This document shows, one piece after another, positions 18,692 through 27,688 of a DNA stretch of 64,000 bases. The DNA lies in assembly GCF_037055355.1 (NCBI RefSeq), contig NZ_CP146350.1, positions 6,843,001 to 6,907,000 of the forward strand. Direction: 5' to 3'. Both the position numbers and the translations under genes were made by a program. The notes under the pieces are model-generated. The model saw only the letters and a program-made list of their open reading frames with translations. It was not told where the DNA came from and made no database searches. Numbering within the stretch: position 1 is the first letter of the stretch; each line of letters starts with the position of its first letter. The DNA is from Streptomyces sp. DG1A-41. Its GTDB lineage: Bacteria; Actinomycetota; Actinomycetes; Streptomycetales; Streptomycetaceae.

Positions 18692-20011
18692 CTACGCCCC
18701 CAGAACCCTCCGCAAGTAGTCGTTCTGGAACCGCCGATCAGGGTCGAGACGGTCCCGCAGCGCCGTGAACTCGGCGAAGCGCGGATACACCCGGGAGAAG
18801 TACTCGGCGTCCCTGCCGTGCACCTTGCCCCAGTGCGGGCGCCCGTCGTGGGCGGTGAAGATCCGCTCGGCCGCGGTGAAGTACCGCTGGTAGGGCGTGC
18901 CCTGGAACATGTGGACGGCGATGTACGCGGTGTCCCGGCCCGAGGCGGTGGACAGCGTGATGTCGTCGGCCGGAGCGGTGCGCACCTCCACGGGGAAACT
19001 GACCTTCAGGCCGGAGCGGTCGACCATCGTCTTCAGCTCGCGCAGCGCCTCGACGACGGCCGCGCGCGGAACGGCGTACTCCATCTCCACGAAGCGCACT
19101 CGGCGCGGAGACGTGAAGACCTTGTAGGGGATGTCGGTGTAGGTCCGCGCGGACAGGGCCTTGCTGGAGATCTGGGCGATCGCGGGGATCGTGGCGGGCA
19201 CCGCGCGGCCGACCCAGTTGGCCACCTGGAAGACCCCGTTGGAGAGGAACTCGTCCTCGAACAGGCTCTGGAGCTGTGGCACCGGCTTCTCCGGGCCCGC
19301 GCTGCGGTTGTTGCGCTTGGTGTTGGTGTTCCCGGTGTGCGGGAACCAGTAGAACTCGAAGTGCTCGTTCTCGGCCCAGAGTTCCTCGAAGTCGGAGAGG
19401 ACCCTGTCGAACGGCATCGGCTCCTCGCGGGCTGTGAGCAGGAAGACCGGCTCCACGGCGAAAGTGATCGCGGTGACGATGCCCAGGGCACCGAGGCCGA
19501 TGCGTGCGGCCGCGAAGACGTCCGGGTTCTCCTTCTCGGAGCAGGTGAGGACCGAGCCGTCGGCGGTGACCAGTTCCAGGCCCTTGATCTGGGCGGCGAT
19601 CGAGCCGGAGTCGCGGCCCGTGCCGTGCGTGCCGGTACTGGTGGCACCGGAGACCGTCTGCTCCATGATGTCGCCCATGTTCGTCAGCGACAGTCCCTCG
19701 CGCGCCAGGGCCACGTTGAGTCTCTTGAGCGGGGTGCCGGCCTCCACCGTGACGGTCATGGCCTCGCGATCAATGTCGCGTATGCCGGTCAACAGTTGAG
19801 GGCGGATCAACACACCGTCGGTCGCCGCTATGGACGTGAAGGAGTGCCCGGTGCCGACGGCCTTCACCTTCAGGCCGTCCTCGGCGGCCCGCCGCACGGC
19901 GGCGGCCAGCTCGTCGACGGAGGCCGGGGTGACCTCCCGCGCGGGCCGCGCGGAGACGTTGCCGCCCCAGTTACGCCACGTGCCGTTCTTTCCGTTCGCT
20001 GTGCTGCTCAA
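18692..20011 (-). CDS. FAD-linked sugar-1,4-lactone oxidase (D-arabinono-1,4-lactone oxidase family)
   Basis: 439 residues. The N-terminal PCMH-type FAD domain (residues 10-185) contains VGTGHSFTSIAATDG and the ALGTHG-type stretch SGATSTGTHGTGRDSGSI. The C-terminal half is the ALO domain, ending LDPDRRFQNDYLRRVLGA, a typical ending of this family. These flavoenzymes oxidise aldonolactones, alditols or related sugars with oxygen or a dye. No signal peptide is seen. Its start overlaps the 3' end of the upstream MFS gene by 41 bp, so they form an operon. The substrate is not fixed by sequence. Confidence 0.9.
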   Translation of the reverse strand: MSSTANGKNGTWRNWGGNVSARPAREVTPASVDELAAAVRRAAEDGLKVKAVGTGHSFTSIAATDGVLIRPQLLTGIRDIDREAMTVTVEAGTPLKRLNVALAREGLSLTNMGDIMEQTVSGATSTGTHGTGRDSGSIAAQIKGLELVTADGSVLTCSEKENPDVFAAARIGLGALGIVTAITFAVEPVFLLTAREEPMPFDRVLSDFEELWAENEHFEFYWFPHTGNTNTKRNNRSAGPEKPVPQLQSLFEDEFLSNGVFQVANWVGRAVPATIPAIAQISSKALSARTYTDIPYKVFTSPRRVRFVEMEYAVPRAAVVEALRELKTMVDRSGLKVSFPVEVRTAPADDITLSTASGRDTAYIAVHMFQGTPYQRYFTAAERIFTAHDGRPHWGKVHGRDAEYFSRVYPRFAEFTALRDRLDPDRRFQNDYLRRVLGA

Positions 20012-21209
20012 CGGAGCCTCCCCGACCCGTAGCCGGCCGCTTGAGCCGACGGAATCCGAGGAAACTCACCGCGACCGCGACGGCCCCGGCCACCGCCGGA
20101 ACCCCGTACCCGGCACGCGCCCCGGCCGCGTCGATCACCCAGCCGGCCGCGGAGGAGCCGAGCGCGACCCCCACCGCGAGCCCGGTGCTCACCCAGGTCA
20201 TGCCCTCGGTGAGCTGCGCGCGTGGTACGTGCTCTTCGATGAGGGACATCGTCGTGATCATCGTCGGAGCGATGGACAGACCCGCAACGAACAGCGCCAC
20301 GGCCAGAAACGGCAAGTTCCCGACCAGTAGGAGGGGGATCATACTCACGGCCATGGCACACACGCCCAGCAGCCACCGGCGTTCCGGCGCCCCGGCGAAG
20401 TGCAGCAGTCCGAACACCATGCCCGCCACGCAGGAACCGGCCGCGTACAGGGCGAGGACGATGCTCGCGGCGGCCTTGTGCCCCTGCTCGTCGGCGAAGG
20501 CCACGGTGACCACGTCGACCGCCCCGAAGATCGCCCCGGTCGCCACGAAGGTGGCCACCAGGACCTGAAGGCCCGGCGAGCGCATGGCCGTGCCCCCACC
20601 GCGGTGCTCGCGCGGGTGCGGCTTCGGCTCGGTGGCGCGCTGCGCGGTCAGCCAGAAGACGCCGACGGCCAGGAAGCAGGCGGCGAGCAGCGGACCGGCC
20701 TCCGGGAACCAGGCCGTGGACAGACCGATGGAGATGATCGGCCCGAAGATGAAGCACACCTCGTCCACCACGGACTCCAGGGAGTACGCGGTGTGCAACT
20801 GCGGCGTGCCCCGGTACAGGGCCGCCCAGCGGGCCCGGATCATCGCGCCGACGCTCGGTACGCAGCCGATGCCGACGCACGCCACGTACAGCACCCAGTC
20901 CGGCCACCCGTGGTGCGCCGCGAACAGCAGGACGGCCGCCGCGGTCAGCGAGATCAGCGTCGCCGGCCGCAGCACCCGCCGCTGTCCGTACTGGTCCACC
21001 AGCCGCGACACCTGCGGTCCGGCCGCCGCCGCCGCCAGCGCGATGGTGGCCGACAGGGCACCGGCCAGGCCGTACCGCCCGGTGAGCTGGGAGACCATCG
21101 TCACGACGCCGATGCCCATCATCGACAGCGGCATTCGGCCGAGGAAGCCCGCGGCGGAGAAACCCTTGGAGCCGGGGGCGGCGAACAGGGCGCGGTAGGG
21201 GCTGGGCAC
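19971..21209 (-). CDS. MFS transporter
   Basis: 412 residues with about 12 hydrophobic segments and the major-facilitator signature loop in the VDQYGQRRVLRPAT region after helix 2. The middle cytoplasmic loop (EPKPHPREHRGGG) divides two six-helix halves. The C-terminal tail is hydrophilic (KRPATGRGGSVEQHSERKE). It shares a transcript with the lactone oxidase gene and may move its substrate or product, but this is only inferred from coupling. It is divergent from the ferrochelatase gene. Confidence 0.88.
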   Translation of the reverse strand: MPSPYRALFAAPGSKGFSAAGFLGRMPLSMMGIGVVTMVSQLTGRYGLAGALSATIALAAAAAGPQVSRLVDQYGQRRVLRPATLISLTAAAVLLFAAHHGWPDWVLYVACVGIGCVPSVGAMIRARWAALYRGTPQLHTAYSLESVVDEVCFIFGPIISIGLSTAWFPEAGPLLAACFLAVGVFWLTAQRATEPKPHPREHRGGGTAMRSPGLQVLVATFVATGAIFGAVDVVTVAFADEQGHKAAASIVLALYAAGSCVAGMVFGLLHFAGAPERRWLLGVCAMAVSMIPLLLVGNLPFLAVALFVAGLSIAPTMITTMSLIEEHVPRAQLTEGMTWVSTGLAVGVALGSSAAGWVIDAAGARAGYGVPAVAGAVAVAVSFLGFRRLKRPATGRGGSVEQHSERKERHVA

Positions 21210-21367
21210 GGGGTCTCCGAAAGGCTCAGTAATCTGCGAACGCAGTCACCACAGATTACGCCTGGCGGTGCGCCCGACGCACGGGTCAGGCCGGCCGGGG
21301 GCCGCCCGCCGCGCAGGTGTCACCCCGCCGTTTCCCGGCTGTCAGTGCAGGGTGGCAGGATCGACTC

Positions 21368-22495
21368 ATGCCAGACGCGCGCGATGTCACCCCCTACGAC
21401 GCCCTGCTCCTGCTCTCCTTCGGCGGCCCGGAAGGCCCGGACGACGTGGTCCCGTTCCTGGAGAACGTGACGCGTGGGCGCGGCATCCCCAAGGAACGTC
21501 TCAAGGAAGTCGGGCAGCACTACTTCCTGTTCGGCGGAGTCAGCCCCATCAACGACCAGAACCGCGCCCTGCTGGACGCCCTGCGCAAGGACTTCGCCGA
21601 CCACGGCCTGGACCTGCCGGTCTACTGGGGCAACCGCAACTGGGCGCCGTACCTGACGGACACGCTGCGCGAGATGGTCCGCGACGGCCGCTGCCGCATC
21701 CTGGTCCTCGCCACCAGCGCCTACGCCTCGTACTCGGGCTGCCGCCAGTACCGCGAGAACCTCGCCGACTCGCTCGCCGCCCTGGAGGCCGAGGGGCTGG
21801 AGCTGCCGAAGATCGACAAGTTGCGGCACTACTTCAACCACCCGGGGTTCCTCGAGCCCATGATCGACGGGGTGATCCGGTCCCTCGCCGAGCTGCCCGA
21901 GGACGTTCGGGACGGGGCGCACATCGCCTTCTCGACGCACTCGATCCCGACGGCCTCCGCCGACACCTCCGGGCCCGTCGAGGACCACGGCGACGGCGGC
22001 GCGTACGTCAGACAGCACCTGGACGTGGCGAAGCTGATCGCGGACGCCGTCCGGGAGCGCACTGGTGTAGACCACCCCTGGCAGCTCGTCTACCAGTCCC
22101 GCTCCGGCGCCCCGCACATCCCCTGGCTCGAGCCCGACATCTGCGACCACCTTCAGGAGCGGCACGCGGCCGGTGTCCCGGCCGTGGTGATCGCCCCCAT
22201 CGGGTTCGTCTCCGACCACATGGAGGTCCTCTACGACCTCGACACGGAGGCCAAGGCCAAGGCGGAGGAGCTGGGGCTGCCGATGCGCCGCTCGGCGACC
22301 GTCGGCGCCGACCCGAGGTTCGCCGCCGCGATCCGCGAGCTCGTCGTGGAGCGCGCCGCCGTCGAGCGCGGGCAGGAGATCACCCCCTGCGCCCTGGGCG
22401 CCCTCGGTCCGAGCCACCACCTCTGCCCGGTCGGCTGCTGCCCGGCCCGCGCCCCCCGCCCCGCCGCGGCGGGCGCCGACAGCCCCTACGCGTGA
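21368..22495 (+). CDS. hemH: Ferrochelatase (coproporphyrin III type)
   Basis: 375 residues from ATG 21368, with AGGA 8 bp upstream. It inserts iron into coproporphyrin III in the actinobacterial coproporphyrin-dependent haem pathway (also called CpfC). The catalytic His191 lies in [11 protein letters not shown], and the acidic metal-side segment is [11 protein letters not shown]. Cysteines in [18 protein letters not shown] near the C-terminus match the [2Fe-2S] ligands of actinobacterial ferrochelatases. The suhB-like gene starts 9 bp after the stop, so the two are co-transcribed. Confidence 0.95.
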   Translation: MPDARDVTPYDALLLLSFGGPEGPDDVVPFLENVTRGRGIPKERLKEVGQHYFLFGGVSPINDQNRALLDALRKDFADHGLDLPVYWGNRNWAPYLTDTLREMVRDGRCRILVLATSAYASYSGCRQYRENLADSLAALEAEGLELPKIDKLRHYFNHPGFLEPMIDGVIRSLAELPEDVRDGAHIAFSTHSIPTASADTSGPVEDHGDGGAYVRQHLDVAKLIADAVRERTGVDHPWQLVYQSRSGAPHIPWLEPDICDHLQERHAAGVPAVVIAPIGFVSDHMEVLYDLDTEAKAKAEELGLPMRRSATVGADPRFAAAIRELVVERAAVERGQEITPCALGALGPSHHLCPVGCCPARAPRPAAAGADSPYA

Positions 22496-22503
22496 GGAGC
22501 CCC

Positions 22504-23319
22504 GTGACCGACCCCCTGCACAAGGACCTGCTCGAACTCGCCCAGGAGGCCGCTCGCCGCGCGGGCGCGCTGCTGCGGGACGGGCGCCCGGCCGACCTCG
22601 CGGTGGCCGCGACCAAGTCCAGTCCCATCGATGTCGTCACGGAGATGGACATCGCGGCCGAGAAGCTGATCACCGGCCTGATCGCCGAGCGCCGCCCGGA
22701 CGACGGCATCCTCGGCGAGGAGGGCGCCGCCACGGAGGGCACGAGCGGCGTCCGCTGGGTGATCGACCCACTCGACGGCACGGTCAACTACCTGTACGGG
22801 CTGCCCACCTGGGCCGTCTCCATCGCCGCCGAGCAGGACGGCGAGACCGTCGTCGGAGTCGTCACGGCCCCGATGCGTGGCGAGACGTTCCACGCGGTGC
22901 TCGGCGGCGGCGCCTGGGTCACCGGGGCCTGGGACGGCGAGCGCAGGCTGGCCTGCCGCCCCGCGCCGCCCCTGGACCAGGCGCTGGTCTCGACGGGCTT
23001 CAACTATGTGGCAGAGGTTCGCGCCCACCAGGCCGAGGTCGCCCAGCGGCTGATCCCGCTGCTGCGCGACATCCGGCGCGGCGGCTCGGCGGCGGTCGAC
23101 CTGTGCGACCTCGCTGCGGGGCGCCTCGACGGCTACTACGAGCGCGGCCTGCACGCCTGGGACCTCGCGGCGGGCGACCTGATCGCCCGGGAGGCGGGCG
23201 CGCTGACGGGTGGACGCCCCGGAGAGCGCCCGTCGGGTGATCTGACAGTCGCGGGTACCCCGGGCGTCTTCGAGCCCCTCCAGCGCCTGCTGGAGGACTT
23301 CGGCGCCTGGCACGACTGA
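22504..23319 (+). CDS. suhB: Inositol monophosphatase-family phosphatase
   Basis: 271 residues from GTG 22504; the ribosome site GAGGAG overlaps the hemH stop. The lithium-sensitive phosphatase motifs are present: GEEGAA, WVIDPLDGTVNYLYG with the metal aspartates, and the C-terminal GLHAWDLAAGDLIAREAGA. It hydrolyses inositol-1-phosphate or related sugar phosphates with Mg2+. In actinobacteria inositol feeds mycothiol and phosphatidylinositol. This gene marks one end of a block whose order resembles M. tuberculosis Rv2701c-Rv2689c. Confidence 0.9.
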   Translation: MTDPLHKDLLELAQEAARRAGALLRDGRPADLAVAATKSSPIDVVTEMDIAAEKLITGLIAERRPDDGILGEEGAATEGTSGVRWVIDPLDGTVNYLYGLPTWAVSIAAEQDGETVVGVVTAPMRGETFHAVLGGGAWVTGAWDGERRLACRPAPPLDQALVSTGFNYVAEVRAHQAEVAQRLIPLLRDIRRGGSAAVDLCDLAAGRLDGYYERGLHAWDLAAGDLIAREAGALTGGRPGERPSGDLTVAGTPGVFEPLQRLLEDFGAWHD

Positions 23320-23368
23320 CCGCCGGCCGCTCCCGAGACGAGCACCGGCCACAGGGCCCATGAACCGA

Positions 23369-23409
23369 CGAAGCGGGCCCCGGCGCTGGATTCGCCGGAG
23401 CCCGCTTCG
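23369..23409. terminator. Bidirectional terminator after suhB
   Basis: The arms 23369-23385 and 23393-23409 (CGAAGCGGGC... and ...GCCCGCTTCG) pair over 17 bp with one mismatch and a 7-base loop. It separates suhB from the convergent small gene. Confidence 0.85.
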
Positions 23410-23419
23410 TACGGCCGTA

Positions 23420-23593
23420 TCAGACGCTCGTCGCGCCGACCTCCACACCGTGCTCGGCGGCGAGACGGCGCAGGTCGTCGAGCTCACCCTGCTCCACCTC
23501 GACGAGGAAGTCGTCGCCCTCGTCGCGAGCCCGGGACAGATCGGACTCGGTCGCCCTTATGCGCTGCAGAAGTCCTGCGGTGAATGCGTCCAT
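23420..23593 (-). CDS. Small conserved-looking acidic protein, 57 residues
   Basis: The frame runs from ATG 23593 (MDAFTAGLLQ) to TGA at 23420 and is too short for most gene finders. The product is charged and probably helical, with the stretches RIRATESDLSRARDEGDDF and LDDLRRLAAEHGVEVG. There is no membrane segment. Codon third positions are G/C-rich as in neighbouring genes, and the frame ends 11 bp before the suhB terminator, as a real gene would. I do not know its function. Confidence 0.7.
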   Translation of the reverse strand: MDAFTAGLLQRIRATESDLSRARDEGDDFLVEVEQGELDDLRRLAAEHGVEVGATSV

Positions 23594-24006
23594 GCTGCGC
23601 CCCCTCGTCCTGGGTCGTGGGTCGATGGCACGGGGGTGTGCCGTTCGGAAGGGACGATCACGTCTCCGGTGGATGCCCAGCGCCGCTCAGCTGGGCGGCG
23701 ACGGTGCCGGACACCCACGCCCGCCCTGCGGAAAGCGGGTTGATGCGCACCGCATGGTGGTGCGGTACCAGCAGAGCGTGATCGTGGGATGTAAAGCCGT
23801 CCTCCCCAAGCTCTCTTCCGTGGAAACCTAACCGGAGGAGAAAATCTCTTGTTCCGCCTCGGGCCCCGTCGCCTCACCCGCCTTACCTCCGACTTATGGC
23901 CGAAAAGGGCAGGATGGAGGGCAACACACCAGCACACCGTCGAAGACCCCTGCCCGTCTGCGCCCGTGCGGCGCTACGCGGGTGGACATGAGGAAGGACT
24001 AGGGAC
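23594..24006. other. Divergent intergenic region upstream of cutRS
   Basis: About 410 bp with no gene that I support. It should hold promoters for the 57-residue gene and cutRS. A GGAGGAG element at 23835 precedes a TTG that opens a frame into cutR in the wrong phase; this looks accidental. Confidence 0.5.
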
Positions 24007-24660
24007 GTGCGCGTACTCGTCGTCGAGGACGAGCAACTGCTCGCCGATGCGGTGGCCACCGGACTGCGCCGGGAGGCCATGGCCGTCGACGTCGTGTACG
24101 ACGGTGCGGCCGCCCTGGAGCGCATCGGCGTCAACGACTACGACGTGGTCGTCCTCGACCGCGACCTCCCGCTCGTGCACGGTGACGACGTCTGCCGCAA
24201 GATCGTCGAGCTCGGCATGCCCACGCGCGTGCTGATGCTCACGGCCTCCGGTGACGTCAGCGACCGGGTGGAGGGCCTGGAGATCGGCGCCGACGACTAT
24301 CTGCCCAAGCCGTTCGCGTTCAGCGAGCTCATCGCGCGCGTGCGGGCCCTCGGCCGGCGCACCAGCGTGCCCCTGCCGCCGGTCCTGGAGCGTGCCGGGA
24401 TCAAGCTCGACCCCAACCGCCGTGAGGTCTTCCGGGACGGCAAGGAGGTCCAGCTCGCGCCCAAGGAGTTCGCCGTCCTGGAGGTGCTGATGCGCAGCGA
24501 GGGCGCCGTGGTCTCGGCGGAGCAGCTACTGGAGAAGGCCTGGGACGAGAACACGGACCCGTTCACGAACGTCGTGCGCGTCACGGTCATGACCCTGCGC
24601 CGCAAGCTCGGCGAGCCGCCCGTGATCGTCACCGTCCCCGGCTCCGGCTACCGGATCTGA
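24007..24660 (+). CDS. cutR: CutR, OmpR-family response regulator
   Basis: 217 residues from GTG 24007. The receiver domain has phospho-acceptor Asp51 (VVLDRDLP), the acidic pocket VVEDEQ and the KPF lysine. The C-terminal OmpR/PhoB winged helix runs from about 130 to 217, ending VTVPGSGYRI. It pairs with CutS, 6 bp downstream. CutRS is a conserved Streptomyces system first linked to copper metabolism and actinorhodin production and later to extracellular protein quality. The assignment rests on family, neighbour and gene order next to hemH and suhB. Confidence 0.93.
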   Translation: MRVLVVEDEQLLADAVATGLRREAMAVDVVYDGAAALERIGVNDYDVVVLDRDLPLVHGDDVCRKIVELGMPTRVLMLTASGDVSDRVEGLEIGADDYLPKPFAFSELIARVRALGRRTSVPLPPVLERAGIKLDPNRREVFRDGKEVQLAPKEFAVLEVLMRSEGAVVSAEQLLEKAWDENTDPFTNVVRVTVMTLRRKLGEPPVIVTVPGSGYRI

Positions 24661-24666
24661 CCGACT

Positions 24667-25899
24667 GTGGCCACCACTCCCGCGCCCCCTCAGGCGCCCC
24701 CCAAGCCCACCTGGGATCCCCGGCGGCCCGCGCCGCCGTTCCCCTGGCTGCGCCCGACCATCCGCATAAGGCTCACGCTGCTCTACGGCGGCATGTTCCT
24801 GATCGCCGGCATCCTGCTGCTGTCGATCATCTACCTGCTGGCCGCGCAGGCGCTGAACGTGGGCAGCGAGCTGCCGTTCAAGATCGTCGAGGGCAAGGTC
24901 ACCAGCGACATCTGCAACCTGCCCGACCAGGCCTCGCCGGCCGAGTTCAACAACGCCATGAACCAGTGCGTCAACGAGCAGCGCCAGCACGCCCTGGACA
25001 ACCTGCTCAGCCGCTCGCTGCTCGCGCTGCTGGGCCTGGCGGTCATCGCCTTCGCCTTCGGCTACGCGATGGCCGGGCGCGTGCTGTCGCCGCTGGGCCG
25101 TATCACCCGCACCGCGCGTGCGGTGGCGGGCTCGGACCTGTCGCGCCGGATCGAGCTGGACGGCCCGGACGACGAGCTGAAGGAGCTGGCGGACACCTTC
25201 GACGACATGCTGGAGCGGCTCCAGCGCGCCTTCACCGCCCAGCAGCGCTTCGTCGGCAACGCCTCGCACGAGCTGCGGACACCCCTGGCGATCAACCGCA
25301 CGCTCCTGGAGGTGCACCTGTCCGACCCGAACGCGCCGGTGGAGCTCCAGCAGCTCGGCAAGACGCTGCTGGCCACCAACGAGCGCAGCGAGCAGCTCGT
25401 CGAGGGCCTGCTGCTGCTCGCCCGCAGCGACAACCAGGTCGTCGAGCGGGGCGCGGTGGACCTCGCCGAGGTCGCCGGGCAGGCCATCGACCAGGTGCGC
25501 GGCGAGGCCGAGGCCAAGGGCGTGCGGATCCGCGGCGAGCAGAAGCCCGCGGTCGTCCAGGGCAACGGCGTGCTGCTGGAGCGGATCGCCCTCAACCTGG
25601 TGCAGAACGCCGTGCGCTACAACGTGGCCGAGGACGGCTGGGTCGAGGTCACCACCGAGGTCCAGCACGGTCAGGCGGTTTTGGTCGTCTCCAACACGGG
25701 CCCGGTCGTGCCGGCGTACGAGATCGACAACCTCTTCGAGCCGTTCCGGCGGCTGCGCACGGAGCGCACGGGCAGCGACAAGGGCGTCGGACTCGGTCTG
25801 TCCATCGTCCGGTCGGTGGCCCGGGCACACGGCGGGCACATCTACGCGCAGCCGCGCGAAGGGGGTGGGCTCGTCATGCGAGTCACACTGCCCGTCTGA
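24667..25899 (+). CDS. cutS: CutS, membrane sensor histidine kinase
   Basis: 410 residues from GTG 24667. Two membrane segments (about 40-62 and 115-135) flank a short extracellular sensor containing Cys83 and Cys101, which could form a redox-sensitive disulfide. A HAMP linker follows, then the dimerisation helix with His201 in SHELRTPLA, and the ATPase domain with the N box LNLVQNAVRYN and GVGLGLSIVRS. It phosphorylates CutR. The N-terminal leader is Pro-rich (TPAPPQAPPKPTWDPRRPAP). It is followed by an intrinsic terminator at 26050. Confidence 0.93.
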   Translation: MATTPAPPQAPPKPTWDPRRPAPPFPWLRPTIRIRLTLLYGGMFLIAGILLLSIIYLLAAQALNVGSELPFKIVEGKVTSDICNLPDQASPAEFNNAMNQCVNEQRQHALDNLLSRSLLALLGLAVIAFAFGYAMAGRVLSPLGRITRTARAVAGSDLSRRIELDGPDDELKELADTFDDMLERLQRAFTAQQRFVGNASHELRTPLAINRTLLEVHLSDPNAPVELQQLGKTLLATNERSEQLVEGLLLLARSDNQVVERGAVDLAEVAGQAIDQVRGEAEAKGVRIRGEQKPAVVQGNGVLLERIALNLVQNAVRYNVAEDGWVEVTTEVQHGQAVLVVSNTGPVVPAYEIDNLFEPFRRLRTERTGSDKGVGLGLSIVRSVARAHGGHIYAQPREGGGLVMRVTLPV

Positions 25900-25983
25900 G
25901 ATCATGTCGCCGATCAACTCGGCGGCACACGGGGATGTTCGCTTTGCGCGGAATTTTCGACATCGCACCGCACGTGCCGCATG

Positions 25984-25997
25984 TGTGATCGATCACA
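25984..25997. promoter_or_regulatory. CRP-like palindrome TGTGATCGATCACA
   Basis: A perfect 14-bp palindrome. The inner GTG-N6-CAC pattern agrees with the core described for Streptomyces Crp sites. The half-sites are 4 bp apart rather than the 6 of the E. coli CRP consensus. It lies about 320 bp before the DUF4193 start. Confidence 0.45.
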
Positions 25998-26049
25998 GGG
26001 GCGGCTTTCTGGCCATCTACTCTCCGTGATCATGTGTCCTGTCGGAAAG

Positions 26050-26068
26050 CCGGGAAAGTCCCGGTTTT
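26050..26068 (+). terminator. Intrinsic terminator after cutS
   Basis: CCGGGA (26050-26055), loop AAG, TCCCGG (26059-26064), then TTTT. AAA before the stem can pair with the T run, lengthening it. Confidence 0.65.
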
Positions 26069-26304
26069 CAGGGGTCTTGATCACGGGAAGTACACGGTGA
26101 GACGCCTTTGAAGTGCGGCATTCGGACCGTGTACGGTCCCCATCGCCATCCAAGCCGATCACTCATGAGGAGTCCGGTTGGGTGTCGATTGAGTAACAGA
26201 CCTTGATGTGAGGCAAAATCTCCGCCTCAGGTCGGGCACAAGTCCGGCCTCTCACGCGTTACGTGCGCTGGAGACACCGCAGACACCCAGAGGGGGAGAG
26301 CGAC

Positions 26305-26601
26305 ATGGCAACCGATTACGACACTCCACGCAAGACCGACGACGACGTTGACTCGGACAGCCTCGAAGAGCTGAAGGCTCGGAGGAACGACAAGTCGGCC
26401 TCCGCAGTGGACGTCGACGAGTTCGAGGCCGCAGAGGGCCTCGAACTCCCCGGCGCCGATCTCTCGAACGAGGAGCTGGCCGTCCGAGTGCTCCCGAAGC
26501 AGCAGGACGAGTTCACCTGCATGAGCTGCTTCCTGGTGCACCACCGCAGCCAGCTGGCCCGGGAGAAGAACGGCCAGCCGATCTGCCGCGACTGCGACTG
26601 A
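26305..26601 (+). CDS. DUF4193 small zinc-ribbon protein
   Basis: 98 residues from ATG 26305, preceded by the strong ribosome site AGGGGGAG. The N-terminal half is acidic (YDTPRKTDDDVDSDSLEEL). The C-terminus has paired cysteines, CMSC and CRDC, separated by a basic loop, as in a treble-clef or zinc-ribbon fold. The family is confined to actinobacteria and is kept in the same neighbourhood in mycobacteria (Rv2699c). It resembles dksA/traR-like small zinc proteins only in its cysteine spacing, so I do not assign a function. Confidence 0.9.
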   Translation: MATDYDTPRKTDDDVDSDSLEELKARRNDKSASAVDVDEFEAAEGLELPGADLSNEELAVRVLPKQQDEFTCMSCFLVHHRSQLAREKNGQPICRDCD

Positions 26602-26614
26602 GGACGGGTCGGCC

Positions 26615-27598
26615 GTGACTGGCTCGACCCCTCCCTGGAAGCGCCGCTTCTCCAAGCGGAAGGCGGACGAAGGGCCGCTCGACGGCCCGCAGCACGGAGC
26701 GCGTGACGACGAGCGAGGCTCAACCGGTACGGGGGCGGCCTCGCTCGAACCGGCCGCGGACCGGGGTGACCTCCCGGCGTCCGTGGACGTCCCCGAACCC
26801 GTCGCCCGACGGCGGGCGGGGGCGATCCGGGAGAGGACCAGGGAAGGCGCCCGCAAGGGCGGCGAACGGGCCCGTGCGGGGTTCGCGTACCTCGCCGACC
26901 GAATCATCGAACTGGCCCCTCGGGTCCCCGTACGGGACCTGGCGACCCTGCGCAGGCAGTTCCCGGACCTGGGGCCCGAAGAGCTCGCGGACAAACTCGT
27001 CGCGGGGGCGGCGAAGGCGACGGCGACGGTCGGAGCGGGCATCGGCGCGGTGGCGATGCTTCCCGTGCCGCCCGCGATGCCGACGGAACTGGCCGCCGAG
27101 GTCACCGGAGTCGCGGCGATCGAGCTGAAGCTGATCGCCGAACTCCACGAGGTCTACGGCGTACGGCCGCCCGGCAACCTCAAGCAGCGCAGCACCGCGT
27201 ACCTCCACTCGTGGTCGGGGGAGCGCGGGATCGACGCGACCAAGCCGTCGACGCTGAGCACGGCGCTGAACAGCCGCATGAAGCGCGAGCTGCGGCAGCG
27301 GATCATGAAGCGGATGGTCCGCAGCATGCCGAACCTGGTGCCGTTCCTGGTGGGCGCCGCCGTCGGGGCGGCCATGAACCGCAGCGAGACCAGAAAGCTC
27401 GCCGCCCGGATCCGCGAGGACCTGCGCAGGATCCAGGTGCCCTGGGAGGCCTTGGAGGCGCTCCCCCCGCTGGAACGTCCGGCGGACGCCCTGGAGATGG
27501 GTGAGCTCACGAACGACCCCTTGGGCCGCCTCGAGAAGGAAAAGCCCGGGAGCGAAAAGCCCGACGAGAAACGCGACAAGCGCGACGACGGGCAGTGA
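26615..27598 (+). CDS. Conserved actinobacterial protein of unknown function, possible membrane anchor
   Basis: 327 residues from GTG 26615, 13 bp after the DUF4193 stop. The first 70 residues are charged and disordered. A Gly/Ala-rich hydrophobic stretch at about 130-160 (AKATATVGAGIGAVAMLPVPPAM) and another at 245-262 (LVPFLVGAAVGAAMNRS) could be membrane or amphipathic segments. The middle contains LHEVYGVRPPGNLKQRSTAY. The last 40 residues are highly charged (KPGSEKPDEKRDKRDDGQ). It probably shares the DUF4193 promoter. No catalytic motif was recognised. Confidence 0.8.
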   Translation: MTGSTPPWKRRFSKRKADEGPLDGPQHGARDDERGSTGTGAASLEPAADRGDLPASVDVPEPVARRRAGAIRERTREGARKGGERARAGFAYLADRIIELAPRVPVRDLATLRRQFPDLGPEELADKLVAGAAKATATVGAGIGAVAMLPVPPAMPTELAAEVTGVAAIELKLIAELHEVYGVRPPGNLKQRSTAYLHSWSGERGIDATKPSTLSTALNSRMKRELRQRIMKRMVRSMPNLVPFLVGAAVGAAMNRSETRKLAARIREDLRRIQVPWEALEALPPLERPADALEMGELTNDPLGRLEKEKPGSEKPDEKRDKRDDGQ

Positions 27599-27688
27599 GG
27601 CGACGCCGAGGCCCGCGCAGCGCGTGCCGTCGACGCGCGTGCCGCGCCCGCTGCTGGTATCTGCCGGATGAAGCTCCGCGCAGCTGTG

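Larger units (their letters stand above)
25900..26304. other. Regulatory-looking intergenic region after cutS
   Basis: About 400 bp without a gene. It holds the cutS terminator, a CRP-like palindrome, an inverted repeat GGACCGT-GT-ACGGTCC at 26124-26139, and TGAGGC-N9-GCCTCA near 26212. It also has an unusual density of GATCA words (near 25902, 25990, 26028, 26078, 26158). It is the upstream region of the DUF4193 gene. Confidence 0.6.

Noticed and set aside
23849..24235. TTG-start frame after GGAGGAG running into cutR
   Set aside because: It overlaps the real cutR gene in another frame and does not look like a leader peptide because it has no early stop.
25984..25997. E. coli-type CRP site
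   Set aside because: The half-sites are 4 bp apart instead of 6, so only the looser Streptomyces GTG-N6-CAC reading is kept, at low confidence.
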